64,000 nucleotides of DNA from Akkermansia muciniphila (GTDB lineage: Bacteria > Verrucomicrobiota > Verrucomicrobiia > Verrucomicrobiales > Akkermansiaceae), in the NCBI GenBank assembly GCA_945888515.1, contig CAMDAD010000005.1:1-64000 (forward strand). The letters are read 5' to 3'. Numbering within the stretch: position 1 is the first letter of the stretch; each line of letters starts with the position of its first letter. Shown one piece after another: positions 36,525 through 46,326 of this stretch. Under the pieces are notes generated by a model that was given only the letters and a program-made list of their open reading frames with translations, did no database searches and had not been told where the DNA came from. The position numbers and the translations under genes are program-made.

Positions 36525-37928
36525 CTATCTCGCTGCCACGAGATCGTAGCCGCGCCAGTCTTTGATGGTGACGTCGGCGAAGCTGCCGACGGGGATGTCC
36601 TCGGGGACGTGCACGGAGCCGTCGATCTCGGGGGCATCCCACTCGGTGCGGGCGATGCCGGGCTGCTCGACCAAGACTTTCACCGCCTTGCCCACCTGCT
36701 CCTGATTCACCTCGCTGGCGATGCGTTGCAGGGCTTTCATCGCGCGGCTCCAGCGCGATTTTTTCGTGGCGTGATGGATGTGGCCGTCCATTTTGTTGGC
36801 GCGTGTGCCTTCTTCTTTCGAGTAGGAAAAGACACCGGCGCGCTCGAAGCGGAACTCTTCGATGAAATCCAGCAGTTCTTGGAAATCCTCTTCCGTTTCG
36901 CCGGGGAAACCTACTATGAACGTAGTACGAATGCCGATGTTCGGGATGCCGGCGCGCATGCGGCGGAGCAGGTCGCGGATGTAGTCGCCGGAGGTGACTC
37001 GCTTCATCGCGGTGAGCATGCGATCGGAAATGTGTTGCAGCGGGATATCGACGTATTTGGCGACTTTATCGCACTGCGCGATCGTCTCGATCAATTCATC
37101 GCTCCAGTGTGCGGGGTGGGTGTAGAGCAAGCGAACCCAGAAATCGCCCGGGATTTCATTCAGTTCGCGCAGCAAGCTGGCGAGTGAATGGCCTTTGGTG
37201 GAATCGACGGGGGAATTCGGCTTCGGCCGCGATTCGTCCCAGAGGTCCATGCCGAAGTAGGTAGTGTCTTGCGAGATGAGATTGATCTCCTTGACGCCTG
37301 ATGCCACGAGTGCTTTGACTTCGTTGACCACGGACTCCTGCGTGCGCGAGCGATGGCGACCGCGGATTTGCGGGATGATGCAGAACGTGCAGGTGTGGTT
37401 GCAGCCCTCGGCGATTTTCACGTAGGCGAAATGATCCGGTGTGAGCCGCATGCGTGGCGTCGAGTAGTCGGGAATATACTGCGGCTTCAGCGTCACGAAA
37501 TCGCGCGGGTCTTCTGTGGCAGCTGGGCCCTCGGTTTTTTGCACTTCCTCGGCATTGTTTTTGCCTAACAGATTTTCGATGATGGGCGCGACCTTGGTGA
37601 TTTGGTCGAGGCCGATGAAGGCATCCACTTCCGGCATGATGCCGGGCAGGTCCTTGGCGAAACGCTGCGACAAGCAGCCGGCGACGATGATTTTCTGGCG
37701 TGCGCGCTCTTCATTTTCCGCACGCTCCTTGACGGCCTCGAAAATGGCATTCACGGATTCCGTTTTCGCCATGTCGATGAACGAACAGGTATTGATGATG
37801 AGTACATCGGCGAGATCGGCATCGGGCGTGAGCGCCATGCCAGCTTGCGCGAGGTGGCCGATCATGACTTCCGAGTCGATGAGATTTTTGGCGCAGCCGA
37901 GAGAGATGAGACCGACAGTGGTTTGCAT
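36525..37928 (-). CDS. rimO: Ribosomal protein S12 methylthiotransferase RimO
   Basis: A 467-residue radical-SAM enzyme that methylthiolates Asp89 of ribosomal protein S12. The UPF0004 domain supplies three Cys for the auxiliary cluster (SLGCAKNLIDSE near 12, INTCSFID and VAGCLSQR). The radical-SAM triad CNHTCTFC lies in AEGCNHTCTFCIIPQIRG. The radical-SAM domain includes PLQHISDRML and GFPGETEEDFQELLDF. A TRAM domain closes the protein. The N-terminal sequence SLGCAKNLIDSEVM and the loop length distinguish it from MiaB. The short C-terminus shows no truncation. dedA starts 48 bp behind it on the same strand side, in its 5' flank. Confidence 0.95.
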   Translation of the reverse strand: MQTTVGLISLGCAKNLIDSEVMIGHLAQAGMALTPDADLADVLIINTCSFIDMAKTESVNAIFEAVKERAENEERARQKIIVAGCLSQRFAKDLPGIMPEVDAFIGLDQITKVAPIIENLLGKNNAEEVQKTEGPAATEDPRDFVTLKPQYIPDYSTPRMRLTPDHFAYVKIAEGCNHTCTFCIIPQIRGRHRSRTQESVVNEVKALVASGVKEINLISQDTTYFGMDLWDESRPKPNSPVDSTKGHSLASLLRELNEIPGDFWVRLLYTHPAHWSDELIETIAQCDKVAKYVDIPLQHISDRMLTAMKRVTSGDYIRDLLRRMRAGIPNIGIRTTFIVGFPGETEEDFQELLDFIEEFRFERAGVFSYSKEEGTRANKMDGHIHHATKKSRWSRAMKALQRIASEVNQEQVGKAVKVLVEQPGIARTEWDAPEIDGSVHVPEDIPVGSFADVTIKDWRGYDLVAAR

Positions 37929-37976
37929 GGTGGGGCAGAGCGATAGCGCAAAAGCGCGCTCTTGAGAATCAGAAAA

Positions 37977-38630
37977 TCAGGAATTCTCGGTGCGCTTGGC
38001 GAGTTTGTGTTTGAGAAACTCGATCACCATGGGCAAGAGCGAGAAGCCGATGATGCCAAACACCACGAGCTCGAAGTTTTCCTTCACCACCGGTATGCTA
38101 CCGAAGAAATAGCCTGCGGGAATGAGCAGGCCCACCCAGAGAACGGCTCCGGTGACATTGAAGGACATGAATTTTTTAAGGTCCATGTGCCCCATGCCAG
38201 CGACAAAGGGAGCAAAGGTGCGTACGATGGGCAGGAAACGGGCGATGATGATCGTCTTGCCACCGTATTTCTGGAAGAAGTGGTGGGTTTTATCGATGTA
38301 TTCCTTTTTCACAATACGTGGGAATTTTTTCATCATCCAGCGTCCCGCGAGGCGGCCGATCCAGTAGTTCACGATATCCCCGAGGATCGCGGCGGCCAGC
38401 ATCAGGAAACCGCAATACCAAAGATTTAGCTCAGCCGTGTGCGATACCGCGCCAACGGCAAAAAGCAGCGAGTCGCCGGGTAGGAAAGGCGTCACCACCA
38501 GACCGGTTTCGCAAAAGATGATGGCAAACAAAATGCCGTAAATCCAGGGGCCGTATAGCGCCACGAGTTCTGCCAGCTTCACGTCCAAATGCAAAAAGTA
38601 ATCGAGTAACTCCTTCACGTGCGCCAGCAT
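37977..38630 (-). CDS. DedA family inner-membrane protein
   Basis: A 217-residue member of the DedA/SNARE-associated family. Conserved features are [19 protein letters not shown] (E..(x)..P.PGD), [15 protein letters not shown] (G......G...G), [28 protein letters not shown] (the R-F-x-P-xxR-xxxP-xxAG motif with essential arginines) and [17 protein letters not shown]. DedA proteins are linked to membrane homeostasis and flippase activity for undecaprenyl phosphate or PE; which applies here is open. An in-frame extension to 39077 overlaps the divergent SNF2 gene and is not family-like, so the ATG at 38630 is used. Confidence 0.9.
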   Translation of the reverse strand: MLAHVKELLDYFLHLDVKLAELVALYGPWIYGILFAIIFCETGLVVTPFLPGDSLLFAVGAVSHTAELNLWYCGFLMLAAAILGDIVNYWIGRLAGRWMMKKFPRIVKKEYIDKTHHFFQKYGGKTIIIARFLPIVRTFAPFVAGMGHMDLKKFMSFNVTGAVLWVGLLIPAGYFFGSIPVVKENFELVVFGIIGFSLLPMVIEFLKHKLAKRTENS

Positions 38631-38738
38631 CGCGAGGAACGCCAAAAGTGCAAGACAGTTAGGAGGAAAAGTGGTGACGATTGTTGTTCTGATGAGTCCG
38701 TGCTTGTTAAAATCCACCGTTCGATTGAACATGCCTGC

Positions 38739-41471
38739 ATGTCCGAATTCGCCGCTCTCCAGGAAATGCTCACGCTGGAGGAGTGGCAGGATCGTTTCGA
38801 TGAGGAAATGATCGCCGTTGCTAGTAAGATCAACAAGGAGCGCCGTGTCGCTGATCTGGCTGTGGATGTGATCGATGCGCAAAACCTCGCCATCACCGCG
38901 TCGTGTGCGGACAAGCCTCCCGCACGCGTGGAGATCAACTTCTGGAAACAGAACGACGATTGGGAGATCGACACCTCCTGCTCGTGCACTGTGGCCCATT
39001 TCTGCGAACACGCCGCCGCCGTGATGCAGTCGCTGTCGATGCAGCAGAATTTGTTGCGACTGACCGATGGTCGGCAAGCCGCGCTGAAGGATCCGCTCAC
39101 GCTTGCCAAGGCCAGTGCGTTACTGCCGCAGGATCGCCAGGACATGAGCACGCTGGTGACCATGCCGCGTTTCCGGCTCGATGTCTGCCGCGCGCCCGTG
39201 CGCGATCGCAGTGCCTCGATGATCTGTCAGTATCTCGGCGAGAAAGAACCGAGCGAGTGGGTGTTTGCGCGCGCGGTGGCCTTATACGACAACCACGAAC
39301 TACCCTTGTTTTCTTCTCACCCCGAGCAGGAACGCCGCTGCACCGATGCAAAAGGACAACCCGTTCTGGTGCGACGCGATCGTGCGAATGAAACCATCGC
39401 CGCTCTGGCCCTGCGTGAGATCGGCCTGAGCGCTTTTGACTCCACGCCCATGTTGCGTTTTTTGCACGGCGCGCAGAAACGGCAGCTACCCGATGACAAT
39501 CCCTGGCTGCCTTCCCTTCCACCTTCCGCTGCCGCTTCTTATTGGCATCAATTCCGCGCTTTCCACGCCCCTCGTTTGTTAGAGCGCGGCTGGAACATTT
39601 CTTTCACTGACAATGTCGGCCATGAGGTCTATGACACGCTGCCGGACGACTGGGACACAGCCTTGCTCGAAATGGATGGTGAGGGCGGATGGTTCTCGCT
39701 CTCCGTCGGCTTTCAGGTCGGCGGTAAGCCCTATGACCTGCTCCCCATTCTCGCGAAGCTGATCGAGGAGGATTATCTCGAAGAAACACTCGATCGGCCC
39801 GATAGTGGATTTGTGCTCGCCCCGTTGTCCGATGGCTCGGCATTGAAAATTCCGTTAGGCAGGGTGCGTTCCATTCTCAAACACCTCGTCGCCTTGATCG
39901 ATCCGAAGCACATCGGGCCCGTCCGCATTCATGCACTGGATGCCGTGGCGCTCAGCGCGGTGGAGGAACTGGGACTCGATACTCCACCTGCATTGCTGGA
40001 ACTGCGCACGAAGATGCAGGACTTCACCGGCATCGAGGAAACGCCTGCTCCCGATGGCTTGCAGGCGACCATGCGCGAGTATCAGATCACCGGATTCCGC
40101 TGGATGCAGTTTCTGGCTCATCATGGACTGCACGGCATTCTCGCCGATGATATGGGCCTGGGGAAAACCATGCAAACGCTCGCCCACCTCTTGGCGGAAA
40201 AAGAAAGTGGCCGCAGCAAAGGACTTCCCTCACTCGTGATCGCGCCGACCTCTGTGGTCTCGAACTGGCGTGCGGAAGCGATCAAGTTCGCTCCCTCGCT
40301 GCGACTACTCGTGCTCAGCGGAGCCGATCGCAACAAGTATTTCCGCAGCGTGCCCTATGCCGATGTGGTGCTCACCTCCTATGCCTTGCTGCATCGCGAT
40401 ATCGAAAAACTGAAGCAGCAGCCGTTTCACCTCGTCATCCTCGATGAGGCGCAATACATCAAAAACCCGCGCGCCCAAGTGGCACAGGCCGCGTGCAAAC
40501 TCACGGCCCGGCACCGGCTCTGCCTCTCCGGCACGCCCGTGGAAAATCATCTCGGCGAGCTCTGGAGCCTCATGCGTTTCCTCATGCCGGGATTTCTCGG
40601 CAGCGAAAAATCCTTTAACGAGCGCTTCCGCAAAGCCATCGAAAAACAAGGGGACGAAGCGCGGTTCGATGCCCTCAGGCGCCGTGTCGCGCCGCTGATC
40701 CTGCGCCGTACCAAAGACCAGGTCGCCAAGGAACTTCCACCGAAAACCATGCTCGTCCACCTGATCGAACTGAGCACCCCGCAGAAAGATCTCTACGAAA
40801 CCATCCGCGCCACCATGGACAAGCGCGTGCGCGACGCGATCGCGGCCCGCGGCATCGAACAAAGTCAAATCCTGTTTCTCGATGCCCTGCTCAAGCTGCG
40901 ACAGCTCTGCTGCCATCCGAGTTTGCTGCCGTCCGAGTTTTCCAACCAAATCACCGAGTCGGCCAAACTCAACTTCCTCACCGAGCTACTCAGCACCTTG
41001 CTAGAAGAAGGACGCCGCATCCTGTTGTTTTCCCAATTCACCAGCATGCTCGCCATCATCGAGCGCCACTTGCAACAGCAAGGGATTGCCTATCTGATCC
41101 TGACGGGTAGCAGCAAAGATCGTGGTGCCTTAGTGGAGCAATTCCAGACAGGCAAGGTGCCCTTGTTTTTGATTTCACTCAAGGCAGGCGGCACGGGACT
41201 GAACCTCACCGCGGCGGACACGGTCATTCATTATGATCCCTGGTGGAATCCTGCTGCCGAGGCACAGGCCACGGACCGCGCTTATCGCATCGGGCAAGAC
41301 AAGCCGGTCTTTGTCCATAAGCTCTTGTGCGAAAATACCGTCGAGCAGCGCATTCACCTGCTCCAGCAGGAAAAAGCCGAGCTCGCCCACACGCTGCTCT
41401 CGCAAGCGGATCGCAGCGCCCGACTCGACCCGTCAACGCTGCGCCAGTTGCTCGCACCGATCGAGGCGTGA
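38739..41471 (+). CDS. SNF2-family ATP-dependent helicase with SWIM zinc finger (910 aa)
   Basis: A bacterial Snf2/Rad54-like translocase. The N-terminal half (1-440) contains a SWIM zinc finger, [18 protein letters not shown] near residues 78-95. The helicase core has [17 protein letters not shown] (Walker A/I near 468), [12 protein letters not shown] (II, about 568), [20 protein letters not shown] (III), and [18 protein letters not shown] with [22 protein letters not shown] (V and VI). These proteins act on double-stranded DNA; the cellular role is not known. The ATG at 38739 starts at [10 protein letters not shown]; a longer frame exists. It meets the TPR gene tail to tail with a 2-bp gap. 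A second, differently built SNF2 gene lies at 54277. Confidence 0.93.
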   Translation: MSEFAALQEMLTLEEWQDRFDEEMIAVASKINKERRVADLAVDVIDAQNLAITASCADKPPARVEINFWKQNDDWEIDTSCSCTVAHFCEHAAAVMQSLSMQQNLLRLTDGRQAALKDPLTLAKASALLPQDRQDMSTLVTMPRFRLDVCRAPVRDRSASMICQYLGEKEPSEWVFARAVALYDNHELPLFSSHPEQERRCTDAKGQPVLVRRDRANETIAALALREIGLSAFDSTPMLRFLHGAQKRQLPDDNPWLPSLPPSAAASYWHQFRAFHAPRLLERGWNISFTDNVGHEVYDTLPDDWDTALLEMDGEGGWFSLSVGFQVGGKPYDLLPILAKLIEEDYLEETLDRPDSGFVLAPLSDGSALKIPLGRVRSILKHLVALIDPKHIGPVRIHALDAVALSAVEELGLDTPPALLELRTKMQDFTGIEETPAPDGLQATMREYQITGFRWMQFLAHHGLHGILADDMGLGKTMQTLAHLLAEKESGRSKGLPSLVIAPTSVVSNWRAEAIKFAPSLRLLVLSGADRNKYFRSVPYADVVLTSYALLHRDIEKLKQQPFHLVILDEAQYIKNPRAQVAQAACKLTARHRLCLSGTPVENHLGELWSLMRFLMPGFLGSEKSFNERFRKAIEKQGDEARFDALRRRVAPLILRRTKDQVAKELPPKTMLVHLIELSTPQKDLYETIRATMDKRVRDAIAARGIEQSQILFLDALLKLRQLCCHPSLLPSEFSNQITESAKLNFLTELLSTLLEEGRRILLFSQFTSMLAIIERHLQQQGIAYLILTGSSKDRGALVEQFQTGKVPLFLISLKAGGTGLNLTAADTVIHYDPWWNPAAEAQATDRAYRIGQDKPVFVHKLLCENTVEQRIHLLQQEKAELAHTLLSQADRSARLDPSTLRQLLAPIEA

Positions 41472-41473
41472 GA

Positions 41474-42859
41474 TCACGAGTAAGAAGATTCCACGCGCTG
41501 GGCGACGTCACGGTAGCCGTAATCGACTTCGTAAATCTGCTTAAAGCAATCGAGCGCGGCGGTTTTGTCGCCCATTTCGTCGTGAATGAGGCCTTTATCA
41601 TAAAGCACCTCTTTTTTGATGTTGTCCATGCCGTGCAAATCAGCGAGGGCATCGCTCAACTGCTTGAGGGAAAGGTCGAACATCGACTTAGCCTTGAAAG
41701 TGCGGCCTAACAGAAGAAGTACTTTGGTGCGGATGTGCGGGTTGCTCTTGGCCTGTTGCAGGTGAGGAATGGCGGCGCTGTAATCGGCCGCATGGTAGAG
41801 GGCGCTGCCGAGCTCGAAACGCAGTTGCGGGTCGGTGGGGTTTTCATCGACGCGCTGTTTTGCATTGGCGACCATCTCTGCGGAGCGGGCCTTGAGCACC
41901 TCGTCGAGCTGCGCGCGCAGTTCCGTGTTATCCGGATCATCCTTAACTGCGGCCTGGAGTGTGGCCATTTGCTGAGCGATGAATTTATCGGACATCTGAC
42001 GCCCTTTGGTTTTCAGAGCGGCGTCTCCATTACTGAGACTAAAGGCCCAATCGTAGAACGTGGTAGCGTTTTCCCAATCTTCGAGTTGCTCGAAGATGTT
42101 GGCCAGCTCCTTGGCATTGCCAAGGTTGTTCGGATCCTCGTTGTAGCGTGCGATGAGTCGATCGCGTTTTTCATACATCTGGTCCTTGGTCATGCCGGCG
42201 CGGGAGGCGGCTTCGAGCTCTTGGAACTCGGACTGATCTTTCATCAGATCGCGCACACTGGAATTCTCCGACCAATTTTGCCGTTGCATCGAGTGCTGGG
42301 CGGCGCAGTCTTTGGAGCCTTTGATGGCTTTGGCGTCGGTGGGCTCGGCTTTAAGGATGTCGTTGTATACATCACCTGCGGCATCGGCGCGGCCGCGTTC
42401 CAGATAGAACAGGGCTAGCTTGTGCATGTTTTTGGTGTTCTCTGGATGAGTTTTACGCACGGTTTCCAAAGCAAAGGCCGCGCTATCGAACAATTCCATT
42501 TTCAGCAGGCAATCGTGCAGCAGATCGTTGAGGCCATCGTTGAACGGATCTTTTTCCAATTCTTTCTCAATCAGAGGCAATGCGGCAACTGGATCTTTTT
42601 TCGCAGCGCTTTGCAATTTCATGCCCGGGCCTCCGGATTCCATGCCGAAGATTTTTTGTTTTTTCTTGGGCCCGCCTGTGAGAAATCCTTCGCACTTGCG
42701 CAACAGTTCGCGGCCTGCGAGGAATCCAGGATTATCCTTGAGGATCGCGTGCAGCAAGGTCACGGCGTAAGCATGATTTTTCACTTCCACCGCGGAGAGG
42801 GCCTTCAGCCAATAGGGACGAATGGATTGTGGCAATTCTTTGTCTGATATTTCGGGCAT
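41474..42859 (-). CDS. Tetratricopeptide-repeat protein (461 aa)
   Basis: The sequence is a chain of helical repeats: HAYAVTLLHAILKDNPGFLAG, FDSAAFALETVRKTHPENT, NMHKLALFYLERGRADAAG, then DWENATTFYDWAFSLSNGD, ADYSAAIPHLQQAKSNPHI and a last pair near 400-440. No signal peptide or membrane segment is visible, so the protein is likely cytoplasmic. TPR proteins are scaffolds for complexes; the partners are not indicated by context. ATG 42859 has no strong ribosome binding site. Confidence 0.85.
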   Translation of the reverse strand: MPEISDKELPQSIRPYWLKALSAVEVKNHAYAVTLLHAILKDNPGFLAGRELLRKCEGFLTGGPKKKQKIFGMESGGPGMKLQSAAKKDPVAALPLIEKELEKDPFNDGLNDLLHDCLLKMELFDSAAFALETVRKTHPENTKNMHKLALFYLERGRADAAGDVYNDILKAEPTDAKAIKGSKDCAAQHSMQRQNWSENSSVRDLMKDQSEFQELEAASRAGMTKDQMYEKRDRLIARYNEDPNNLGNAKELANIFEQLEDWENATTFYDWAFSLSNGDAALKTKGRQMSDKFIAQQMATLQAAVKDDPDNTELRAQLDEVLKARSAEMVANAKQRVDENPTDPQLRFELGSALYHAADYSAAIPHLQQAKSNPHIRTKVLLLLGRTFKAKSMFDLSLKQLSDALADLHGMDNIKKEVLYDKGLIHDEMGDKTAALDCFKQIYEVDYGYRDVAQRVESSYS

Positions 42860-42956
42860 GGTGTTTGGTGTTTTTCGAAGCTATAGAAAACCGCGCGGAT
42901 TGTGCAAGGGAGGCGGCGTCTTGGCAAGCTTGCGTGAAAAAAAATCGGCAATCGAC

Positions 42957-43412
42957 TCAAAATACGTTTTCCACCCGATTGATCCGCGGGGGAATTCCTT
43001 CTTCGAGGATGATCTCGATGACATCGAAGCGCCACGGGATACGCCGAGTTTTGAGGAGCTTGAGCCAGGAATTCGCGCCTCGCTCAATGAGTTCCTGCTT
43101 GCTGCGGTCCACGGCATCGAGCGGACGTCCGACGCCACCCGCGCGGCGGGTTTTGACCTCGATGAACAGCAGTAGCTTGCCGCGCCGTGCGACGATATCG
43201 ACCTCACCCCCTTGGGGAGCACGGTAGTTTCGATAGAGGACCTTTTCTCCATGCGCGCGCAGCCACTGGCAGGCGATGCGTTCGCCGAACTCTCCCACCT
43301 CCTGCGAAGTCCACGGGGTGCCGTCAGTGTGAATCAAGCGGCAGGGAGAGTTGAGCAACCGGCTGAAACGAGCGACGATGAATGCGACAGGGCCCGTGAA
43401 GATGGAGTGCAT
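42957..43412 (-). CDS. YraN family protein (UPF0102 nuclease-like)
   Basis: A protein of the YraN family, a restriction-endonuclease-like fold: VGEFGERIACQWLRAHGEKVLYRNYRAPQGGEVDIVARR with EVDIV, then FIEVKTRR (the PD-(D/E)XK-like E-x-K triad) and RFDVIEI. Size is 151 residues from ATG 43412, somewhat longer than the usual 115-130; the extra N-terminal part is arginine- and hydrophobic-rich. A TTG at 43337 would give 126. From the ATG it overlaps the rnhB 3' end by 89 bp, so the two are transcribed together, rnhB first. Molecular function is unproven; a role in recombination or DNA uptake has been suggested for relatives. Confidence 0.8.
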   Translation of the reverse strand: MHSIFTGPVAFIVARFSRLLNSPCRLIHTDGTPWTSQEVGEFGERIACQWLRAHGEKVLYRNYRAPQGGEVDIVARRGKLLLFIEVKTRRAGGVGRPLDAVDRSKQELIERGANSWLKLLKTRRIPWRFDVIEIILEEGIPPRINRVENVF

Positions 43413-43959
43413 GGAGGTGCTGCTTTGTACCATAGCCGCTGTGACGTTCAAAGCCATATTGCGGAAATTCCTTGGCGTATTCTGCCATGCGTTGATCACG
43501 ACTGACCTTGGCGATGATGCTGGCGGCCGCGATGGAGAGAGATTTGCCATCACCCTTGACGATGCCCTGATGAGGGAGGGGAAACTGCTTCACAGGGAGG
43601 CCATCGATGAGGCAATGATCAATCGTGATCTGATACTTTTGCTGCAAGTTCATGGCGGCGGCGGCCATGCCTTGATGGGTGGCGCGTAGGATGTTGAGGG
43701 AGTCGATGGTGGCGGCATCGATCTCGACCTGCGCCCACCAGACAGCGGGGTGTTCGATCAATTGGTGATAAAGTTCCTCGCGTTTTTTGGCGCTGATTTT
43801 TTTGGAATCATCCAGCCCTGGCAGAGAAAAATCGGCGCGCAGGATAACGGCTGCGACCGATACAGGACCGGCGAGAGGCCCGCGTCCGGCTTCATCGATG
43901 CCACAGACCCACGTGTGTCCAGCGGCGCGGGCGGCGTTTTCATACTGCATGTCGGGCAT
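43324..43959 (-). CDS. rnhB: Ribonuclease HII
   Basis: A 211-residue type 2 RNase H that cuts RNA in DNA:RNA duplexes and removes misincorporated ribonucleotides. Motifs: CGIDEAGRGPLAGPV (Asp22 and Glu23 of the active site), DSKKISAKKREEL, IDGLPV (Asp119), and SLSIAAASIIAKVSRD (Asp155). The family's G-R-G catalytic motif is intact. ATG 43959 (MPDMQYEN) is chosen because an upstream frame to 44049 gives a non-homologous tail. yraN follows and overlaps. Confidence 0.95.
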   Translation of the reverse strand: MPDMQYENAARAAGHTWVCGIDEAGRGPLAGPVSVAAVILRADFSLPGLDDSKKISAKKREELYHQLIEHPAVWWAQVEIDAATIDSLNILRATHQGMAAAAMNLQQKYQITIDHCLIDGLPVKQFPLPHQGIVKGDGKSLSIAAASIIAKVSRDQRMAEYAKEFPQYGFERHSGYGTKQHLHALHLHGPCRIHRRSFQPVAQLSLPLDSH

Positions 43960-44000
43960 GGGAGTGAATCGTGAAGAGTGAGGAAGATCGACAGGGGCGG

Positions 44001-44309
44001 TTACTTGTTTCTCAGGGGAACGCGCATGCCACAATGCAAACACTTCCACGAAAAGCAGTTAAAGTAATTAAAAGCTGGGAACTTGCGGCACGGGCGCGAG
44101 TGGAATTTTTGGTGGCAGTGGGGGCAAATGACACTGCTCTCCCCAAAGCCCACGACGATCCACGCTCCCCAGTAAAGAAGGACTGCGGCAAGCATCAGTC
44201 GATCGGACTCAATCAGGAAACAGCCTATGATTATGCCGTAGGGAAGCCAACAAATCGTCAGCAGCAAATACGCGCGCTTGATATTGCGGATGTGCAGGAG
44301 CGCCTTCAT
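44001..44309 (-). CDS. Small membrane protein with C-terminal zinc-ribbon-like Cys pairs (102 aa)
   Basis: From ATG 44309 the protein has two hydrophobic segments (AYLLLTICWLPYGIIIGCFLI, then LMLAAVLLYWGAWIVVGF) and then CPHCHQKFHS followed 13 residues later by SWKCLHCGM, a likely C-x2-C...C-x2-C zinc ribbon. I do not recognise the family. A frame upstream to 44438 overlaps the start of the GxxExxY flank region and is not used. It lies 42 bp upstream of rnhB on the same strand and may share its transcript. Confidence 0.65.
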   Translation of the reverse strand: MKALLHIRNIKRAYLLLTICWLPYGIIIGCFLIESDRLMLAAVLLYWGAWIVVGFGESSVICPHCHQKFHSRPCRKFPAFNYFNCFSWKCLHCGMRVPLRNK

Positions 44310-44480
44310 CAAAGGATCAAGTCGAGGCGCGGGCGAGTGATCTGCAAGATTGGTCGTCACTGTACTTTCGAGAGTTTGGAAACAAATGCTGATGTAATTC
44401 CTGAAATCACTCCCTGCAAGTACGGATTGGGCAGGCATCGACCGCAGAGCGGGCTAGAAACTCGAATGAAGCTCCTATTT

Positions 44481-44571
44481 CCACAGAAGGCAACAAAGGG
44501 CACAAAGGATTCCTAACCTTCGTTTTCTTTCTTTCCTTCTGTAAAACTAATCGCCTTCAGACTGTATTCAC
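44481..44571. repeat. Left copy of the ~85-bp imperfect direct repeat flanking the GxxExxY gene
   Basis: It begins CCACAGAAGGCAAC and ends near GACTGTATTC. It is close to identical to 45036-45118, with the core ACAAAGGATTCC and TTCGTTTTCTTTCTTTCC shared. The first core is ACAGAAGG (44483-44490), its exact inverse CCTTCTGT at 44535-44542, so each copy can fold as a hairpin of about 60 nt. Confidence 0.85.
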
Positions 44572-44574
44572 GCC

Positions 44575-44976
44575 ATGCATCCCTTATTTAAGAAAGCTGA
44601 CGAACTAAGCAAAACCGTGATCGGTGCAGCCATTGAGGTTCACCGATTGAAAGGCCCTGGATTGATCGAGAGCATTTACGAAAAATGCCTCATGCGAGAA
44701 CTCGACTTACAAAAGCTACAATCAGTAAATCAAAAGGTGGTATTAATCGAATACAAAGGCATCACTTTTGAAGAACCGCTCCGTTTCGACATCCTCGTTG
44801 AGGATTGCTTGCTGCTGGAACTCAAGTGCGTGCAAACCGTGCTACCCATTCATAAGGCGCAACTGTTGAGCTACATGAAGCTGCTCAATATCCCTTTGGG
44901 ACTTTTGATCAACTATCATGAACTGAAGTTGGTGGACGGTATCCAACGCATGATTCTACCCGGAGCGAATCAATAA
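44575..44976 (+). CDS. GxxExxY family protein (PD-(D/E)XK nuclease-like)
   Basis: A 133-residue protein named after its GPGLIESIYEKCL motif: G29-x2-E32-x2-Y35. Downstream RFDILVEDCLLLELKCV carries Asp72, Glu82 and Lys84 spaced like a PD-(D/E)XK nuclease core, and the rest (YMKLLNIPLGLLINYHELKL, 'LINF' type end) is typical. Such genes occur in many copies in several phyla, often inside or next to repeat sequences; their molecular role is unknown. It starts 4 bp after the left repeat copy and ends 60 bp before the right copy, so the gene and the two repeats form one unit of about 640 bp. No transposase or target duplication is seen. Confidence 0.9.
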   Translation: MHPLFKKADELSKTVIGAAIEVHRLKGPGLIESIYEKCLMRELDLQKLQSVNQKVVLIEYKGITFEEPLRFDILVEDCLLLELKCVQTVLPIHKAQLLSYMKLLNIPLGLLINYHELKLVDGIQRMILPGANQ

Positions 44977-45324
44977 AAAAATCGATCTATGTCCCCCCAC
45001 AAGAATACCATCGCCGCAAAAACCAAAAGTCACTTCTACAGAAGGCAACTGAGGACACAAAGGATTCCATTCCTTCGTTTTCTTTCTTTCCTTCTGTAAG
45101 AAAATAGCCTCAAGACTAAGAAAGCTGTTGCGACATACTGTCTTCCCATCGCAGGCCCAGAAGCCTGGTAGTGTAATGCGGTAGCCTAGGTCACGCTTGT
45201 CGATCACTTCACTTCACTTCACTTCCCTGACCTCCCTGTGATGACGCAAAAGGATACGGCACGGTAGAGATAGAAGTGTGTTCTGTTTCGCGTATGGTAG
45301 GGTGCTGTCTGTCGGCCTTGACTT
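44977..45324. other. Gene-free stretch with the right repeat copy and a CACTT tandem
   Basis: These 348 bases hold the right repeat (see 45036-45118) and a short simple repeat, four CACTT units at 45205-45225. The remainder before DUF1080 shows no convincing promoter or terminator. No start codon with a good coding frame appears. Confidence 0.5.
45036..45118. repeat. Right copy of the ~85-bp imperfect direct repeat flanking the GxxExxY gene
   Basis: It starts CTACAGAAGGCAAC and contains ACACAAAGGATTCC and CCTTCGTTTTCTTTC, then CCTTCTGT at 45090-45097, the inverse of ACAGAAGG at 45038-45045. About six mismatches separate its first 62 bases from the left copy; the flank (TAAGAAAATAGCC vs TAAAACTAATCGCC) is weaker. 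Confidence 0.85.
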
Positions 45325-46326
45325 ATGATCACTCGATTTTTCCTTTGCTGTTTTATTGCTACGGTGGGTGCCTGGGCGGCGCCTGCGAATCAAGCGACGT
45401 GGATTGATCCCGCCGTGGCATTGCGGGAGGATCCGGATTTTGCGGTTCAGGGGGAATACCGCAGTGCCGGCGAGGCCGGTGCATGGGGCGCGCAGGTGGT
45501 GGCTCTGGGCGGTGGGGCGTTTGATGCTTATTTGTTAGAAGGCGGACTACCGGGCGCGGGGTGGGAACCGGGAAAAACGCGCCTCAAGCTGACGGGAGCG
45601 CGCAAGGGGGAAGCGATTGAGTTTGCGGAGCAGGCCACGAAGATCCAGTGCCGCTGGTCCGAGGGAAAACTCCAGGTGACTCTTGCCGATGGAGCAAAGC
45701 ACATGCTGACGCGCCTCGAACGGCAGAGCCCTACCCTGGGAAGCAAAGCGCCTGCAGGGGCCGTGGTGTTGTTTGATGGAACATCCGCGGATGGCTGGGA
45801 AAAAGGGAAAATGGAAAACGGTTTCTTGCAAGCGACGAGCTGCATGAGCAAGCAACACTTTGGCGATTACAGCCTGCATGTGGAATTCCGCACACCGTAC
45901 AAGCCTCAGGCACGGGGACAAGGGAGGGGCAACAGTGGCATTTATCTGAATGGTCGCTGGGAAACGCAGGTGCTCGATTCCTTTGGTCTTGAAGGACGTG
46001 ATAACGAATGCGGCGGTGTGTATTCCCTCTCGCCGCCGCGCCTGAACATGTGCCTGCCGCCGCTGACGTGGCAGACCTACGACGTGGATTTCACAGGGGC
46101 GACGTTTGATGCGGAGGGCAAACGCATGGCTTGGCCGCGTGTCACCGTGCGGCTCAATGGCGTGGTGGTGCATGAGAATTTGGAGTTGAAAAAAGACTGC
46201 ACGGCGGCGGCGCCACTTTCTGCGCCCTTGCAGACGGCAAAGGGACCGATTTTCCTGCAAGACCACGGCAATCCGGTGGTCTATCGTAACATCTGGGTTA
46301 TGCCTCGGGAGCAGGCGGGCAAGTGA
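45325..46326 (+). CDS. Exported DUF1080 (3-keto-disaccharide hydrolase-like) protein
   Basis: A 333-residue protein with a signal peptide (MITRFFLCCFIATVGAWAAP). The second half (about 145-330) is a DUF1080 domain: VVLFDGTSADGWEKG, DYSLHVEFRTPYKP, RGNSGIYLNGRWETQVLDSFG, the LPPLTWQTYDVDFTG segment and WPRVTVRLNGVVVHENLELK, ending GPIFLQDHGNPVVYRNIWV. This lectin-like beta-sandwich is common and expanded in Verrucomicrobiota and Planctomycetota. Some members act on 3-keto-glycosides, others have no tested activity. The N-terminal ~140 residues are less conserved. Its 3' end overlaps the convergent tilS by 29 bp. Confidence 0.92.
   Translation: MITRFFLCCFIATVGAWAAPANQATWIDPAVALREDPDFAVQGEYRSAGEAGAWGAQVVALGGGAFDAYLLEGGLPGAGWEPGKTRLKLTGARKGEAIEFAEQATKIQCRWSEGKLQVTLADGAKHMLTRLERQSPTLGSKAPAGAVVLFDGTSADGWEKGKMENGFLQATSCMSKQHFGDYSLHVEFRTPYKPQARGQGRGNSGIYLNGRWETQVLDSFGLEGRDNECGGVYSLSPPRLNMCLPPLTWQTYDVDFTGATFDAEGKRMAWPRVTVRLNGVVVHENLELKKDCTAAAPLSAPLQTAKGPIFLQDHGNPVVYRNIWVMPREQAGK

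Noticed and set aside
45205-45225. Four CACTT units
   Set aside because: Too short to call a functional repeat; simple-sequence noise in a gene-free stretch.
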